Notes: generated by a model not told the origin, from the sequence alone. DNA of 46,995 bases from a virus (IMGVR_UViG_3300030329_004682:1-46995); one strand, 5' to 3'; numbered from the stretch's first letter, positions 23,915-31,107 are shown. A program made the numbers and translations.

Positions 23915-24121
23915 TTAGTTGAGGTTGATGGTGGGCCTATCGTCTGCGAGTATCTCGTCCAGCGAGTATCCCAGCGGCTCCTGTTTCGGCCCTGAGCTGC
24001 TCAGACGGTCCAGCGCAAGGCAGATGCCCCCGAGGACCATGCCGAGCAGATAGCACGCCCATTTGAGCGCCCACAGGCCGATGATGACCGCGCCGGCCAG
24101 TATGATGATGATCTCGATCAT
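23915..24121 (-). CDS. Small one-helix membrane protein
   Basis: This 68-residue protein has one strongly hydrophobic N-terminal segment (MIEIIIILAGAVIIGLWALK, continuing to about residue 38). A polar tail ends in LDEILADDRPTINLN. Its start overlaps the stop of the upstream gene at 24118-24121. No family is recognised. It may be an early membrane protein such as an exclusion or host-takeover factor, but that is a guess from type and position. Confidence 0.65.
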   Translation of the reverse strand: MIEIIIILAGAVIIGLWALKWACYLLGMVLGGICLALDRLSSSGPKQEPLGYSLDEILADDRPTINLN

Positions 24122-24765
24122 GGCATCCTCGTCCGGTCTTGGGAAGGGATCAGCCGGCAGTCATCGCAGACAAGGGTCGGCTCTGAATCGGTCTCGCCGG
24201 TCTCAGGGTTGTAATAGTCCCAGCTGGACACGTTGTCGGGATTCCGCGGATCGACCTCACCAACGCCGCAATAGTCGCAGACCAGATCTTTTATCCCGGT
24301 TTCCATGAGCGGACCCGCTTTCGCCGGCTCTGCGTCGCTGCGACACTCGTCCGTCTGCTCGATGCCGGCCAGCTCGGGCGCGAAAGCGACATCGAAGCCT
24401 GTGAGCTGCTCGGGCTGCGGAGATCTCGGTGGCCGCTGGATCTCGTACAGATCGCTCCATACGTGGCCGTAGATGGCTGCTCGTTCGCTCCCCTGCCGTG
24501 CCTTTACCTCGTTCTTGAAATTGTCGTAGTCGATGTCCATCGTCATCTGGCCGACAGCCTCGGCCCAATCCTTGTTAATCACGGTGGCGCGGAACTGGTA
24601 GTCGGCGCGGAAATCTTCGGTGATCTGGCCCATCTTGTTGCCCAGATACTGGTCGCGGAGGTTCTCCAGATCGCCGCGGGATCGGGCGCGGATCGTCAGC
24701 AGCCCGTGCGGTTCAAAGCTCTTCTGCACTACGCTGAAAAATCCGAAAGGTGTAAGTATCCACAT
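24118..24765 (-). CDS. Unknown protein with C-terminal zinc ribbon
   Basis: This 215-residue protein starts MWILTPFGFFSVVQKSFEPH, an N-terminal phrase I associate with a widespread but uncharacterised family in mobile elements and actinobacterial genomes. That domain covers about 100 residues. The C-terminal part carries VCDYCG and VCDDC, two CxxC pairs that could bind one zinc. The leader is AAGGAGAGCCGCC directly before ATG. The function is unknown. Confidence 0.75.
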   Translation of the reverse strand: MWILTPFGFFSVVQKSFEPHGLLTIRARSRGDLENLRDQYLGNKMGQITEDFRADYQFRATVINKDWAEAVGQMTMDIDYDNFKNEVKARQGSERAAIYGHVWSDLYEIQRPPRSPQPEQLTGFDVAFAPELAGIEQTDECRSDAEPAKAGPLMETGIKDLVCDYCGVGEVDPRNPDNVSSWDYYNPETGETDSEPTLVCDDCRLIPSQDRTRMP

Positions 24766-24776
24766 GGCGGCTCTCC

Positions 24777-25064
24777 TTAGTTGCGATAGTTCTGGGGGTT
24801 TCCATTTGCGATGAAGATCAGCGTATCCAGCAAGTCGATCTCGTCTGTGGTCAGTTTGAGCATGGCCTCGCGGAGCTTGTCGCGGGTGGAGTTGAGGAAA
24901 TCCTCATCATCTGCGTTCTCGGGCTTTTCGATCCACTTGCTGTAAGTGTTGCCGATCCGATTGTCGAGCGCTATGGCGGCTTGGGTTTTTGCAGTTAATT
25001 TTCCGAGCTTGACTTTGTCCCACTTTATCGTGGCCCAGCTGCTGGTGGTGGTTTCGGTTTTCAT
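24777..25064 (-). CDS. Unknown small protein, first gene of a leftward early unit
   Basis: This 95-residue, highly charged, helical protein has no recognised domain. It has the AAGGAGAGCCGCC leader at its ATG and is the first gene downstream of the leftward promoter/operator at 25107-25135. It is probably expressed as soon as the shared repressor is lifted. The end (LLDTLIFIANGNPQNYRN) contains a short hydrophobic helix. Confidence 0.7.
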   Translation of the reverse strand: MKTETTTSSWATIKWDKVKLGKLTAKTQAAIALDNRIGNTYSKWIEKPENADDEDFLNSTRDKLREAMLKLTTDEIDLLDTLIFIANGNPQNYRN

Positions 25065-25106
25065 GGCGGCTCTCCTTGGTTTGGGTTCGTTCTCTGTGCT
25101 GTCTTA

Positions 25107-25135
25107 ATTATAGCGATGAACGCTACTCGGCGCAA
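25107..25135 (-). promoter_or_regulatory. Leftward promoter with regulon operator (site 1)
   Basis: On the minus strand TTGCGC (25130-25135), a 17-bp spacer and a perfect TATAAT (25107-25112). The spacer contains the 15-bp palindromic operator at 25111-25125 (TAGCGATGAACGCTA on the plus strand). Binding there would block RNA polymerase. It drives the 25064 to 23150 genes. Confidence 0.85.
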
Positions 25136-25179
25136 GTAGTTTTCTCATCTTTTTTAACGATTGTTCGTAAGGCACTGTG

Positions 25180-25350
25180 CTATAGGAGCTTACGACGCTC
25201 GGAAAATAGCTCGTCAGGGTCGTTTCGGACGATGACCTGATGCAGATCCTCAATGTATACGAGCAGCTGTTGGACGAGCGCCACGGAAGACCGAGAGGAG
25301 CGGATCTCCTCGATGGCCTCGTCCAACAGCTCCAGATTGACCGCGCTCAT
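25180..25350 (-). CDS. Small helical protein
   Basis: This 56-residue protein starts at ATG 25350, overlapping the stop of the upstream HTH gene (ATGA), and ends with TAG at 25180-25182. It is a charged two-helix protein (LELLDEAIEEIRSSRSSVAL, then LLVYIEDLHQVIVRND). It is too short for most gene finders, but the overlap and clean coding pattern support it. It may be a partner of the small DNA-binding protein upstream. No family is known to me. Confidence 0.65.
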   Translation of the reverse strand: MSAVNLELLDEAIEEIRSSRSSVALVQQLLVYIEDLHQVIVRNDPDELFSERRKLL

Positions 25351-25556
25351 TTGACGGTGTATTTGGCCTCGTAGTCCATCACATGCTCATACTTAAACCG
25401 GCGCTGCCGCGGGGTCACCTCGACGCAGCCGATCTGTCGGCCGCTGTAGTGCTTCCCGGTGGACATCTCCGTCAGCGCTCGCTTTGACACGCCCAGATAC
25501 TCTGCTACTACCTCGGGCTTGTTGAGTCGATCTTTGTACAGTCTCACGCGTTCCAT
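25347..25556 (-). CDS. Small excisionase/AlpA-like DNA-binding protein
   Basis: This 69-residue protein starts at ATG 25556 with GGAGAGCAAA just before it; the frame extends to 25580. VVAEYLGVSKRALTEMSTGK is a winged-helix/helix-turn-helix segment like those of AlpA or excisionase-type proteins, which pick a target-site DNA bend. The C-terminal half is basic (VTPRQRRFKYEHVMDYEAKY). With an integrase 2.2 kb away it could be the directionality factor, but it could equally be a transcription regulator. Confidence 0.65.
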   Translation of the reverse strand: MERVRLYKDRLNKPEVVAEYLGVSKRALTEMSTGKHYSGRQIGCVEVTPRQRRFKYEHVMDYEAKYTVK

Positions 25557-25591
25557 TTTGCTCTCCGTGTCTGGTCCCACAGATTATGAGA

Positions 25592-25787
25592 CCGGGGGCG
25601 TGTGCATTCCCCCGGCAAGCGCTCACCTAACGAGGACAAGGACTACCCCCGGCACACGCGCTATATAGTTCTGGCTGGGCTGCAACCGGTTCCCCTTAGT
25701 CCCGGCTGCGGATTATCCGCACTCAGCCCAGCCAAGGCCGCGGCACACACAACAAGAACAGGCTTGTGCGTCTCCCCAGCCGCGGCC
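25592..25787 (-). ncRNA. Structured intergenic element with nested hairpins (candidate ncRNA or leader)
   Basis: Perfect inverted repeats fill this 232-base gap (25557-25788). CCGGGGG (25592-25598) pairs with CCCCCGG (25609-25615), and a second CCCCCGG sits at 25646-25652. GCGTGTGC (25598-25605) pairs with GCACACGC (25652-25659). TGGCTGGGCTG (25672-25682) pairs with CAGCCCAGCCA (25724-25734), enclosing the palindrome TGCGGATTATCCGCA (25707-25721). GGCCGCGG (25736-25743) pairs with CCGCGGCC (25780-25787). Two of the pairings are mutually exclusive, as in attenuators. It lies in the leftward operon between the nuclease gene and the HTH gene. The strand is assumed from that. Confidence 0.55.
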
Positions 25788-25788
25788 A

Positions 25789-26298
25789 TTACAGTAACCT
25801 CATCAGTTCGACGGGAGCGTAGGTCACCTCGTCAACCTTCTCGCCCCCATTGATGGTGTCTTGCGTCACGCGGGTCTCGGACAGCAGCTGGCCATCGTCT
25901 GGATCGCAGATCGCCGGCTCGTATTCTCCGTCCGCGCTGATCAGCGGCCAGTATGCGATGTCCATCTGTTCGATCCGCTTGGCCAGCAGATGCGGTTTGA
26001 CCGTTGTCCATATGAGGAACGGCACCCGCAGCGCACTGGCGAGGCCGCGGCCGGCGCGGAGCTTACTGGTCGAGACCATCAGGCTCCCCCACTGCTGCAA
26101 CTGGTGCATCGTTGCCGACCGGCACTTTATTTCGCCGGCTGAGACCACCTTGCCGCCGCGGATCATAATCGCATCGACCTCGGCATCCCGATGGGTTGCG
26201 ACATACTCGCAGCACAGCGAGGCCGAGATGCGTTCCAGCACCGCGTACTCCTTGCCCTTGTATGTCGCGCCCAGCGGGGTGTCCGTGGCCAATGCCAT
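25789..26298 (-). CDS. PD-(D/E)XK nuclease-like protein
   Basis: This 169-residue protein has the core EVDAIMIRGGKVVSAGEIKCR at about residues 39-60. The Asp and then Glu-x-Lys (DAI, EIK) are spaced as in PD-(D/E)XK nucleases. An upstream Glu (EYAVLERI) could complete the site. The rest contains a Trp-rich helix and LRVPFLIWTTVKP. In a replication/recombination cluster it could act as a resolvase or end-processing enzyme. Its exact substrate is not shown by the sequence. The start overlaps the previous stop. Confidence 0.75.
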   Translation of the reverse strand: MALATDTPLGATYKGKEYAVLERISASLCCEYVATHRDAEVDAIMIRGGKVVSAGEIKCRSATMHQLQQWGSLMVSTSKLRAGRGLASALRVPFLIWTTVKPHLLAKRIEQMDIAYWPLISADGEYEPAICDPDDGQLLSETRVTQDTINGGEKVDEVTYAPVELMRLL

Positions 26299-26630
26299 TA
26301 TTTTGCCAGCTCTGCTTTACGCTTCTCTGCGGTGCAGCGCATACAGAGACCGCTGTGCAGCGGCATCCCTGTGCATTTCGCGGTCTCGCAGACGTTGTAG
26401 TAGCGAGCGCTCGCGCCGACAGAATACTTCTTGAAACCGCGACTTTCCAAGCCCTTGCCCCGCTCGGCTGGCGTGGAAATGTTGTTGTGGCTGGGGTTGT
26501 TGGTCAGCCCCAGCCGGCGCAGCCGCCGGTGGTAGGTATCGACATGCACGCCCAGCTCCTTGGCCGCAGCGTGTGCATTCGCGTGCCTTTTAAATGCTGA
26601 CCGCACCTGATCGTCGGTGGCTTTCATCAT
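26298..26630 (-). CDS. HTH protein with C-terminal Cys cluster (zinc-binding regulator candidate)
   Basis: This 110-residue protein starts at ATG 26630 (ATGATG, overlapping the upstream TGA); the frame is open to 26711. Residues 1-45 form a helix-turn-helix (NAHAAAKELGVHVDTYHRRL). A C-terminal cluster VCETAKCTGMPLHSGLCMRC has four Cys and a His that could bind zinc. It resembles small phage DNA-binding proteins linked to late or replication control. No specific family is identified. Confidence 0.65.
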   Translation of the reverse strand: MMKATDDQVRSAFKRHANAHAAAKELGVHVDTYHRRLRRLGLTNNPSHNNISTPAERGKGLESRGFKKYSVGASARYYNVCETAKCTGMPLHSGLCMRCTAEKRKAELAK

Positions 26631-27115
26631 CTGAACATCCTCGGGTTCTCGGCGCGGATCTTGGCCATATGTTCCGCGGCACGCTCGCCACTGACGCGCT
26701 CGCCGGCCCACTTCGATCTCTTCTCGCTTTCGCGGTTGCTCCTATCGTTCCACCTCTCGCTGGCTCCAGCCTCTCGTTCCCGCTGGTCGATCTCGGGGAT
26801 CTCTGCGACCACCTGCCACATCGCCGCGGGGCTGGGCTGGTATTTGATCTGGCTGCTGCGCTGGTAGTAGTCCACCGCTTTCATCCACTGGTCTTGGCTC
26901 ATCTTCTTGAGCGCCAGCTGCCACTCCTTGATCAACTCATTCCAAGCACCAGAATCATCAAATGCCGGCCAATCGGCGTTTGGGTGCAGGGCGCGGAGCC
27001 GGCGCAGACCGTGCCGCCACGCCTCGTTCGATATTTCACGCGGAGCCGAGGGCTGCTTCAAGTCCATCTGTCCCTGATCCTTCAGTAGATCCTGTATAGA
27101 GCTTACGTTTGCCAT
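26627..27115 (-). CDS. Replication loader-like protein (G39P/lambda P-type, tentative)
   Basis: This 162-residue protein starts at ATG 27115 with GGAG about 9 bases upstream. The middle shows ELIKEWQLALKKMSQDQWMK then YQPSPAAMWQVVAEIPEID. This helical layout resembles helicase loaders such as G39P, where a short domain is followed by a PxP-type loop. The C-terminal half is highly charged. It overlaps the initiator gene upstream by 80 bases, which argues for a shared role in starting replication. The family call is tentative. Confidence 0.6.
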   Translation of the reverse strand: MANVSSIQDLLKDQGQMDLKQPSAPREISNEAWRHGLRRLRALHPNADWPAFDDSGAWNELIKEWQLALKKMSQDQWMKAVDYYQRSSQIKYQPSPAAMWQVVAEIPEIDQREREAGASERWNDRSNRESEKRSKWAGERVSGERAAEHMAKIRAENPRMFR

Positions 27116-27797
27116 GTTTGGTCTCCATCTTTTTCCATGCAAGTACTACGTCCATAGTCATTTTGTTTTTCGGGGTCAGCTTGCGGAGCCGTGCCGGCCC
27201 GTCGCGGACCACCCAATCCAGAGCTGCCCGATGCTCCTTGATCTGATCGATAGCTCGATAGATCTCCTCGGCGCTGTAGTGATCGTCTCTGTGGAGCAGC
27301 GCCAGCGCGTTCTCTGCCTCGACGCGACTCACCCACACCGGCAGCTCCCCCACATCTGGATGGACAGCCTCGATGTAGCGCTGGAGCGCTTCGCCAGAGT
27401 CGTACGCAGGGTCCGGTTGCCAGCTCGGATCGACAGGCGCACGCAACGATGCCTCGCTGCGGCCACCTTGGTACGCGTCATAGTTGGTGACGGTGACCAG
27501 TAGCCCCTCGCGGCTGCTCTCGCAGCTGATCATCGAAGCCTCGACAAGCTGCTCAATCATGCGGCCCAGCTCGCGCCGAGATAAAGTTTTGAGCTTGTCC
27601 CGGTTGGTGCCGTACTTGAGCGCGTCAGCCAGTGCTGCGTATGTTGTCCGCAGCTGGCCGGTGCGGAGGTTGCGATAGATCGCCTCGGCCTCGGTGGCTG
27701 CGCCCAGCAACAGGTGGCTGAACAGGCGCAGCGTGTGGGGCTGGTGCCAGATCCAGTTCTGCTCGATCTGCCGGTGGAGCTTGATCCAGCCGCTCAT
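27036..27797 (-). CDS. Phage replication initiator (winged-helix replisome organiser)
   Basis: This 253-residue protein begins MSGWIKLHRQIEQNWIWHQP, the typical opening of phage replisome-organiser/DnaD-like proteins, followed by LRLFSHLLLGAAT and TTYAALADALKYG. A winged-helix domain covers about residues 1-115 and ends at the VTVTNYDAYQ phrase. The C-terminal part is helical and ends in a Gly/Ser tail. Such proteins bind the phage origin and recruit the loader encoded next. The ATG overlaps the ParB stop. Confidence 0.85.
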   Translation of the reverse strand: MSGWIKLHRQIEQNWIWHQPHTLRLFSHLLLGAATEAEAIYRNLRTGQLRTTYAALADALKYGTNRDKLKTLSRRELGRMIEQLVEASMISCESSREGLLVTVTNYDAYQGGRSEASLRAPVDPSWQPDPAYDSGEALQRYIEAVHPDVGELPVWVSRVEAENALALLHRDDHYSAEEIYRAIDQIKEHRAALDWVVRDGPARLRKLTPKNKMTMDVVLAWKKMETKHGKRKLYTGSTEGSGTDGLEAALGSA

Positions 27798-28651
27798 ACT
27801 GCCACCGCTGCCGGTTTGTGGTCGCGGAGGATTTGGACCGCTCGCGTCAAAGTCTGGCTCGAAAAATCATCAAGACCCCCGTGCGCGATGACTCCCTCGA
27901 TCCCGTCAATCAGCGCTTGATGCGGGTCAACCGGGGTCGGCAGCGCCGGCAGATCGTCAAACATCTCCGTCTGTTCTGCTGATCGCTTCAGCCTGATCTG
28001 CTCCTGTATGTCCTTGAGCTTGACCCTTCCCCCGTTCTCGATCAGCGCTGTCTGTTCGGCTCGCGTGAGCCGCGCCAATTGCTTGGCTGTCGATACCGAG
28101 ATCTCACCGCTCCGCAGCTGATCGAGTCCAAGCTCCGACAGGCTGCTGCGGAGATCGATCAGAGTCTTGATCTGGGTGCGCCCAAGCCCGGTCTGAGCGC
28201 TGATCTCGTTGACCGCGTCTCGTAGGTCTCCCACCTCAACGTCGGCCCGTAGCCGGTCATCGAGGAGCGCCCAGAGCGCATCGGCCTCGGCTCCCGCATT
28301 GGCACCGCGCACCAGATTCTCGGCGGCTGTGATTTTCGCCATGTAAACAGCAACTCTGGCCCTATACTCGGGGTTGAGGTGCAGCTTGATGGTGTCTGGA
28401 TTGTAGACCCGAGCCATCACCAGTTCCTCGCCCAGCTCTCGGAGCGCAGAAATTCGGCGCTGCCCCGCGTGGATGCGATAGATCGTCTTGTGTTTATCTG
28501 GATCGGCATCGAGATCCTTAAGCACGATCACCGGCACCTGTTGGCCGATGAGCGCGATGCTGCGCTGGAGCGTCATGTCGTGCTTGATCGTGGTCTGTTC
28601 GACAAGATCGAGCGGGATGCTCTCCAGTGTTGATGTTAGTTCTTCTCGCAT
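27794..28651 (-). CDS. ParB/Spo0J-like nuclease-fold DNA-binding protein
   Basis: This 285-residue protein has an N-terminal ParB domain with LIGQQVPVIVLKDL and IYRIHAGQRRISALRELG. A central helix-turn-helix follows (EISAQTGLGRTQIKTLIDLR). Leader AGGAGATCAGGGAC precedes ATG. ParB proteins are CTP-dependent clamps that load at parS; phages also use ParB-fold proteins as nucleases or regulators. There is no ParA gene in the window, so a partition role is not assured. Confidence 0.85.
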   Translation of the reverse strand: MREELTSTLESIPLDLVEQTTIKHDMTLQRSIALIGQQVPVIVLKDLDADPDKHKTIYRIHAGQRRISALRELGEELVMARVYNPDTIKLHLNPEYRARVAVYMAKITAAENLVRGANAGAEADALWALLDDRLRADVEVGDLRDAVNEISAQTGLGRTQIKTLIDLRSSLSELGLDQLRSGEISVSTAKQLARLTRAEQTALIENGGRVKLKDIQEQIRLKRSAEQTEMFDDLPALPTPVDPHQALIDGIEGVIAHGGLDDFSSQTLTRAVQILRDHKPAAVAV

Positions 28652-28663
28652 GTCCCTGATCTC

Positions 28664-29437
28664 CTACGTAGGTGTGATGACCGTCCTGTTGCGGTTCTGG
28701 CCAACCGCGGATTGGACGGAGTCGGGAAGTTGATTGTCGTTGCTGACGTACTCAAAATGGTGGAACGGAAGCTGCAAAAAGACCCCCGCCGAATACTCGA
28801 CGGGATCGTCGTAATACAAGGGTGTCATCACCGAGTACTGAACGCTCGGGGTCTGTATGACCGTGGTCACGCTCGTCCGTTCGATGATGCGATGCGCCGG
28901 CGTGTCAAATGCGACCCCAAGATCCCACGTAGCGAATGTGCAGCTCAACTCGGGGATGTCCTTGTCCTCAACCCGCCGCAGCGCGTGAGTGCAATCCCGC
29001 GGCGTTTCGGGGTCGGGCCGCTGTATCACCGGCCTGATGCCCTGTAGCACCGGCCGCAGCTCATAGCTCCCCTTGACGATGGCTCTGGGGTGGATCAGGA
29101 GTATGCGGCTGTCTTGGTCGAGGCTGGAGTAGTCAGCCTCGCGGTGGACCGGCACACGCTTTGAGAATCCATGCCGCGCTCCCTCGACCACAAAGTCCGC
29201 GATGGTCGGGTAGTATTCCGCGCCGACCCACAGAAGTAAATCGGTGACCCCCGTGTCCCGCTTGTGCAGCCGCGCACCGCGGAACGGTCCCTCGCCCCAC
29301 GGGATGGGTGGGTCAAGAACAAACGCTTCGACGGGGATGCCGCTGGAGCCTGTCGGGACGCAGATGTATAGCCCCCCTTCGGCTCGGGTGCCGCACCCTC
29401 GCTCGATGCTGCTATCTATCGTGGTTATGCTTGCCAT
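28664..29437 (-). CDS. Unknown phage/plasmid-type protein paired with a SWIM protein
   Basis: This 257-residue protein contains LLLWVGAEYYPTIADFVVEG and HGFSKRVPVH, a phrase I link to an uncharacterised family in phages and plasmids. Three regions seem beta-rich, with Pro-rich stretches (FVLDPPIPWGEGPFRG). It lacks an obvious enzyme motif. The leader AAGGAGCGGCC supports ATG 29437. The upstream SWIM gene ends inside this gene's start, implying co-translation. Confidence 0.7.
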   Translation of the reverse strand: MASITTIDSSIERGCGTRAEGGLYICVPTGSSGIPVEAFVLDPPIPWGEGPFRGARLHKRDTGVTDLLLWVGAEYYPTIADFVVEGARHGFSKRVPVHREADYSSLDQDSRILLIHPRAIVKGSYELRPVLQGIRPVIQRPDPETPRDCTHALRRVEDKDIPELSCTFATWDLGVAFDTPAHRIIERTSVTTVIQTPSVQYSVMTPLYYDDPVEYSAGVFLQLPFHHFEYVSNDNQLPDSVQSAVGQNRNRTVITPT

Positions 29438-29699
29438 TTTTGGCCGCTCCTTGGTTTGGTTTGAGTCTTGTCACTCTCGGTTCTCGCTCTGTTCCGATCC
29501 ATCCGCTACGCAGCTCCGTCCGCGCTGCTGTGATATGTTTGCACTGCTTTGTGCCGCCTCGGTAGGCGTGGTCTGGACACTCGCAATCCCACATCGTGCC
29601 AGTGTGGGCATCGCGCCGAGTGACGCGATACCGCTTGTCTCCGCTCTCGATCAGATAGTGTAGCGTGATCATGTTGACGTTGGTGTAGTCGTGCGCCAT
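29412..29699 (-). CDS. SWIM zinc-finger protein
   Basis: This 95-residue protein starts at ATG 29699, overlapping the upstream TAA (TAATG). The SWIM signature is WDCECPDHAYRGGTKQCKHI, a C-x-C...C-x-H zinc site. SWIM domains bind DNA or other proteins in recombination (the Shu complex, bacterial helicase partners). The tail is basic. It lies right after a single-strand annealing protein, consistent with a recombination partner. Confidence 0.85.
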   Translation of the reverse strand: MAHDYTNVNMITLHYLIESGDKRYRVTRRDAHTGTMWDCECPDHAYRGGTKQCKHITAARTELRSGWIGTEREPRVTRLKPNQGAAKNGKHNHDR

Positions 29700-30367
29700 T
29701 AGAAGGGCAGACCATCGTCGTTCGGATTGCCCTGTACGATCTCTGCAAGCATGAGATTGCACTCTTCGGCCAGCGGACCCGTTGCGTCGAGCGCCCTGTC
29801 GATCTCTCCGTTGCTCTTCTCCACGATCTGGTCGAGGACCGCATACGCAGCCTTAGCGTCTGCCGCCTTGGCCTTGCCCCAGATGTCCCGATCTACGTCT
29901 CCGGTGAATTTCCTCTTGCCGTTCTGCTGCTGCGCTGCCGGCTGCTGCTGCTGACTCTGCTGCTGCTGGGGCTGGCTCTGGGGCTGCTGCTGTGCCGGCT
30001 GCTGCTGTTGGTTCTGCTGCTGGGGCTGCTGCTGGATGACCGCGGCCAGTTCGTCGGCCGAGGCGATCTCGTCACCGGCCCAGCCAGCAAATGCCAGAGC
30101 GCGACCAAGTGCGGATGTCTCCGCATTTTCCAGAGCGCTGGTCTTGTTGATCTTTGAGGCGGCTCTATACTCCTCGGCGTGGCCGACATAGCGCTGTATC
30201 CCGTTCCCGTGGTCGATGTGCAGCTCGACCCTGACGATCACTCGCTCCGAGTCGTGGTGCAGCACCTCGCTCTGCACGGAGTAGTTGGCGATGCCGATCT
30301 CGGTCTTGATCATCTCCATGCGCTCTGCGACGGGCAGATACTGTTTCCCGTGGATGTTTACTGGCAT
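29699..30367 (-). CDS. Single-strand annealing protein (Rad52/ERF-like) with poly-Gln linker and SSB-like tail
   Basis: This 222-residue protein starts at ATG 30367 with AAGGAG before it. The N-terminal domain (to about residue 120) contains KTSALENAETSALGRALAFAG, a hallmark of phage single-strand annealing/ERF-type proteins. A Gln/Pro-rich linker at about residues 120-160 contains many consecutive Gln. The C-terminus ends NPNDDGLPF, closely matching the acidic tip of SSB proteins that docks host repair and replication enzymes. It would pair phage DNA strands during recombination and replication. Confidence 0.85.
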   Translation of the reverse strand: MPVNIHGKQYLPVAERMEMIKTEIGIANYSVQSEVLHHDSERVIVRVELHIDHGNGIQRYVGHAEEYRAASKINKTSALENAETSALGRALAFAGWAGDEIASADELAAVIQQQPQQQNQQQQPAQQQPQSQPQQQQSQQQQPAAQQQNGKRKFTGDVDRDIWGKAKAADAKAAYAVLDQIVEKSNGEIDRALDATGPLAEECNLMLAEIVQGNPNDDGLPF

Positions 30368-30378
30368 TTTGCGGCTCC

Positions 30379-30504
30379 TTATTTGGTGAGTTCGGTGAGG
30401 ACGTATGGTATTATTCTGATCGCCAGATAGCCGGCGCTGATGGCTACAGCGATACGCATGACCGGCTCGATCCTGTCGAATAGATCGCGGCTGTGGCGGC
30501 TCAT
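30379..30504 (-). CDS. Very small one-helix membrane protein
   Basis: This 41-residue protein has an ATGA overlap with the stop of the zinc-ribbon gene. The helix at residues 16-38 is MRIAVAISAGYLAIRIIPYV, with charged ends (MSRHSRDLFDR, LTELTK). Short early membrane peptides like this are common in phage regulons and often act on host membrane enzymes. The function here is unknown. The call rests on the overlap and clean reading frame. Confidence 0.55.
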   Translation of the reverse strand: MSRHSRDLFDRIEPVMRIAVAISAGYLAIRIIPYVLTELTK

Positions 30505-30689
30505 ACGGCACGCTCCAGCTGCTGATGCAGCTCGGTGCGACCCTCGGCAGCGGCCAGATGCTTGTGTAAGTCTGTGGGCTGGATCAGGGGCAGATCGCAC
30601 TGGCTGCACGCGCCTGTCTCGATCCGCTCGGCTGCGCCACAGGCGGGGCAGTGCTTGACACTCCGCTGCGGCACGGGTAGGTTATACAT
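30501..30689 (-). CDS. Small zinc-ribbon protein
   Basis: This 62-residue protein starts at ATG 30689 with AAGGAGCGCGTT. HCPACG and CSQCDL give two CxxC pairs, forming a zinc ribbon at residues 13-31. A helical tail follows (LHKHLAAAEGRTELHQQL). It is the first gene of the leftward replication operon after promoter site 2. It probably binds nucleic acid or RNA polymerase, but no specific family can be named. Confidence 0.75.
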   Translation of the reverse strand: MYNLPVPQRSVKHCPACGAAERIETGACSQCDLPLIQPTDLHKHLAAAEGRTELHQQLERAV

Positions 30690-30721
30690 AACGCGCTCCT
30701 TGATAGGGTGTGTTACTTTCC

Positions 30722-30770
30722 GGCACCGAGGGTATTGCTTGGCGGCTCTCTCCTCGGTGCCACTTTTTTG
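30722..30770. other. Strong hairpin in the leader of the leftward operon
   Basis: GGCACCGAGG (30722-30731) pairs perfectly with CCTCGGTGCC (30752-30761). On the plus strand it is followed by six T (terminator form). On the minus strand it lies in the 5' leader of the zinc-ribbon operon, between promoter site 2 and its start at 30689. Within the loop on the minus strand is GGAGAGAGCCGCC, close to the shared translation leader. Confidence 0.65.
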
Positions 30771-30780
30771 TTCTGTCCTA

Positions 30781-30809
30781 AATATAGCGATGAACGCTAT
30801 TCTTGTCAA
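30781..30809 (-). promoter_or_regulatory. Leftward promoter with regulon operator (site 2)
   Basis: On the minus strand TTGACA (30804-30809), 17 bp, TATATT (30781-30786), with the operator at 30785-30799. It drives the leftward replication operon beginning at 30689. An A-tract upstream of the -35 could act as an UP element. Confidence 0.85.
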
Positions 30810-30849
30810 CAGGTTTTTTTGGCTACCCCTTACATTGAGGGCATTTTGC

Positions 30850-30888
30850 GTATTTATGCTTGTTCGACGGACGTAAATACTATATATT
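30850..30888 (+). promoter_or_regulatory. Promoter of a leaderless small XRE gene, with a separate inverted repeat
   Basis: TTGTTC (30860-30865), 17 bp, TATATT (30883-30888), ending only 9 bases before the ATG at 30898. The mRNA would have practically no leader. GTATTTA (30850-30856) and TAAATAC (30874-30880) form an inverted repeat around the -35 region and spacer, a different operator from the six-site family. Confidence 0.6.
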
Positions 30889-30897
30889 GATGGTATT

Positions 30898-31107
30898 ATG
30901 CTCCTGACAGATACAGACCGAGAGTGGACCGGCACCGCACTGCGCCAACTGAGAACAGACCGCGGCTGGACACAGGCAGACCTCGCCCAAGAGATCGGGG
31001 TCGCACTCGGGACGCTGTGGGCTTGGGAGTCGGATCGCCGGCCGGTCAATCGCACGGCTGCGCGACTGCTCGACCTGATTACTGACGATAGGATACTACC
31101 GCGCTGA
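30898..31107 (+). CDS. Small XRE/Cro-like regulator, leaderless mRNA
   Basis: This 69-residue protein is almost all helix-turn-helix: RQLRTDRGWTQADLAQEIG and TLWAWESDRRPVNRTAARLL. No Shine-Dalgarno site precedes the ATG, and the inferred start of transcription is at or next to it, like lambda cI from PRM. The nearby inverted repeat in its promoter suggests autoregulation. It converges on the long HTH gene from 32316 and is ended by a terminator at 31164-31201. Confidence 0.75.
   Translation: MLLTDTDREWTGTALRQLRTDRGWTQADLAQEIGVALGTLWAWESDRRPVNRTAARLLDLITDDRILPR

Noticed and set aside
27794-28651. A full partition system for plasmid-like prophage maintenance
   Set aside because: A ParB-like protein is present, but no ParA-type Walker ATPase gene exists in the window, and an integrase with a clear attP is present.
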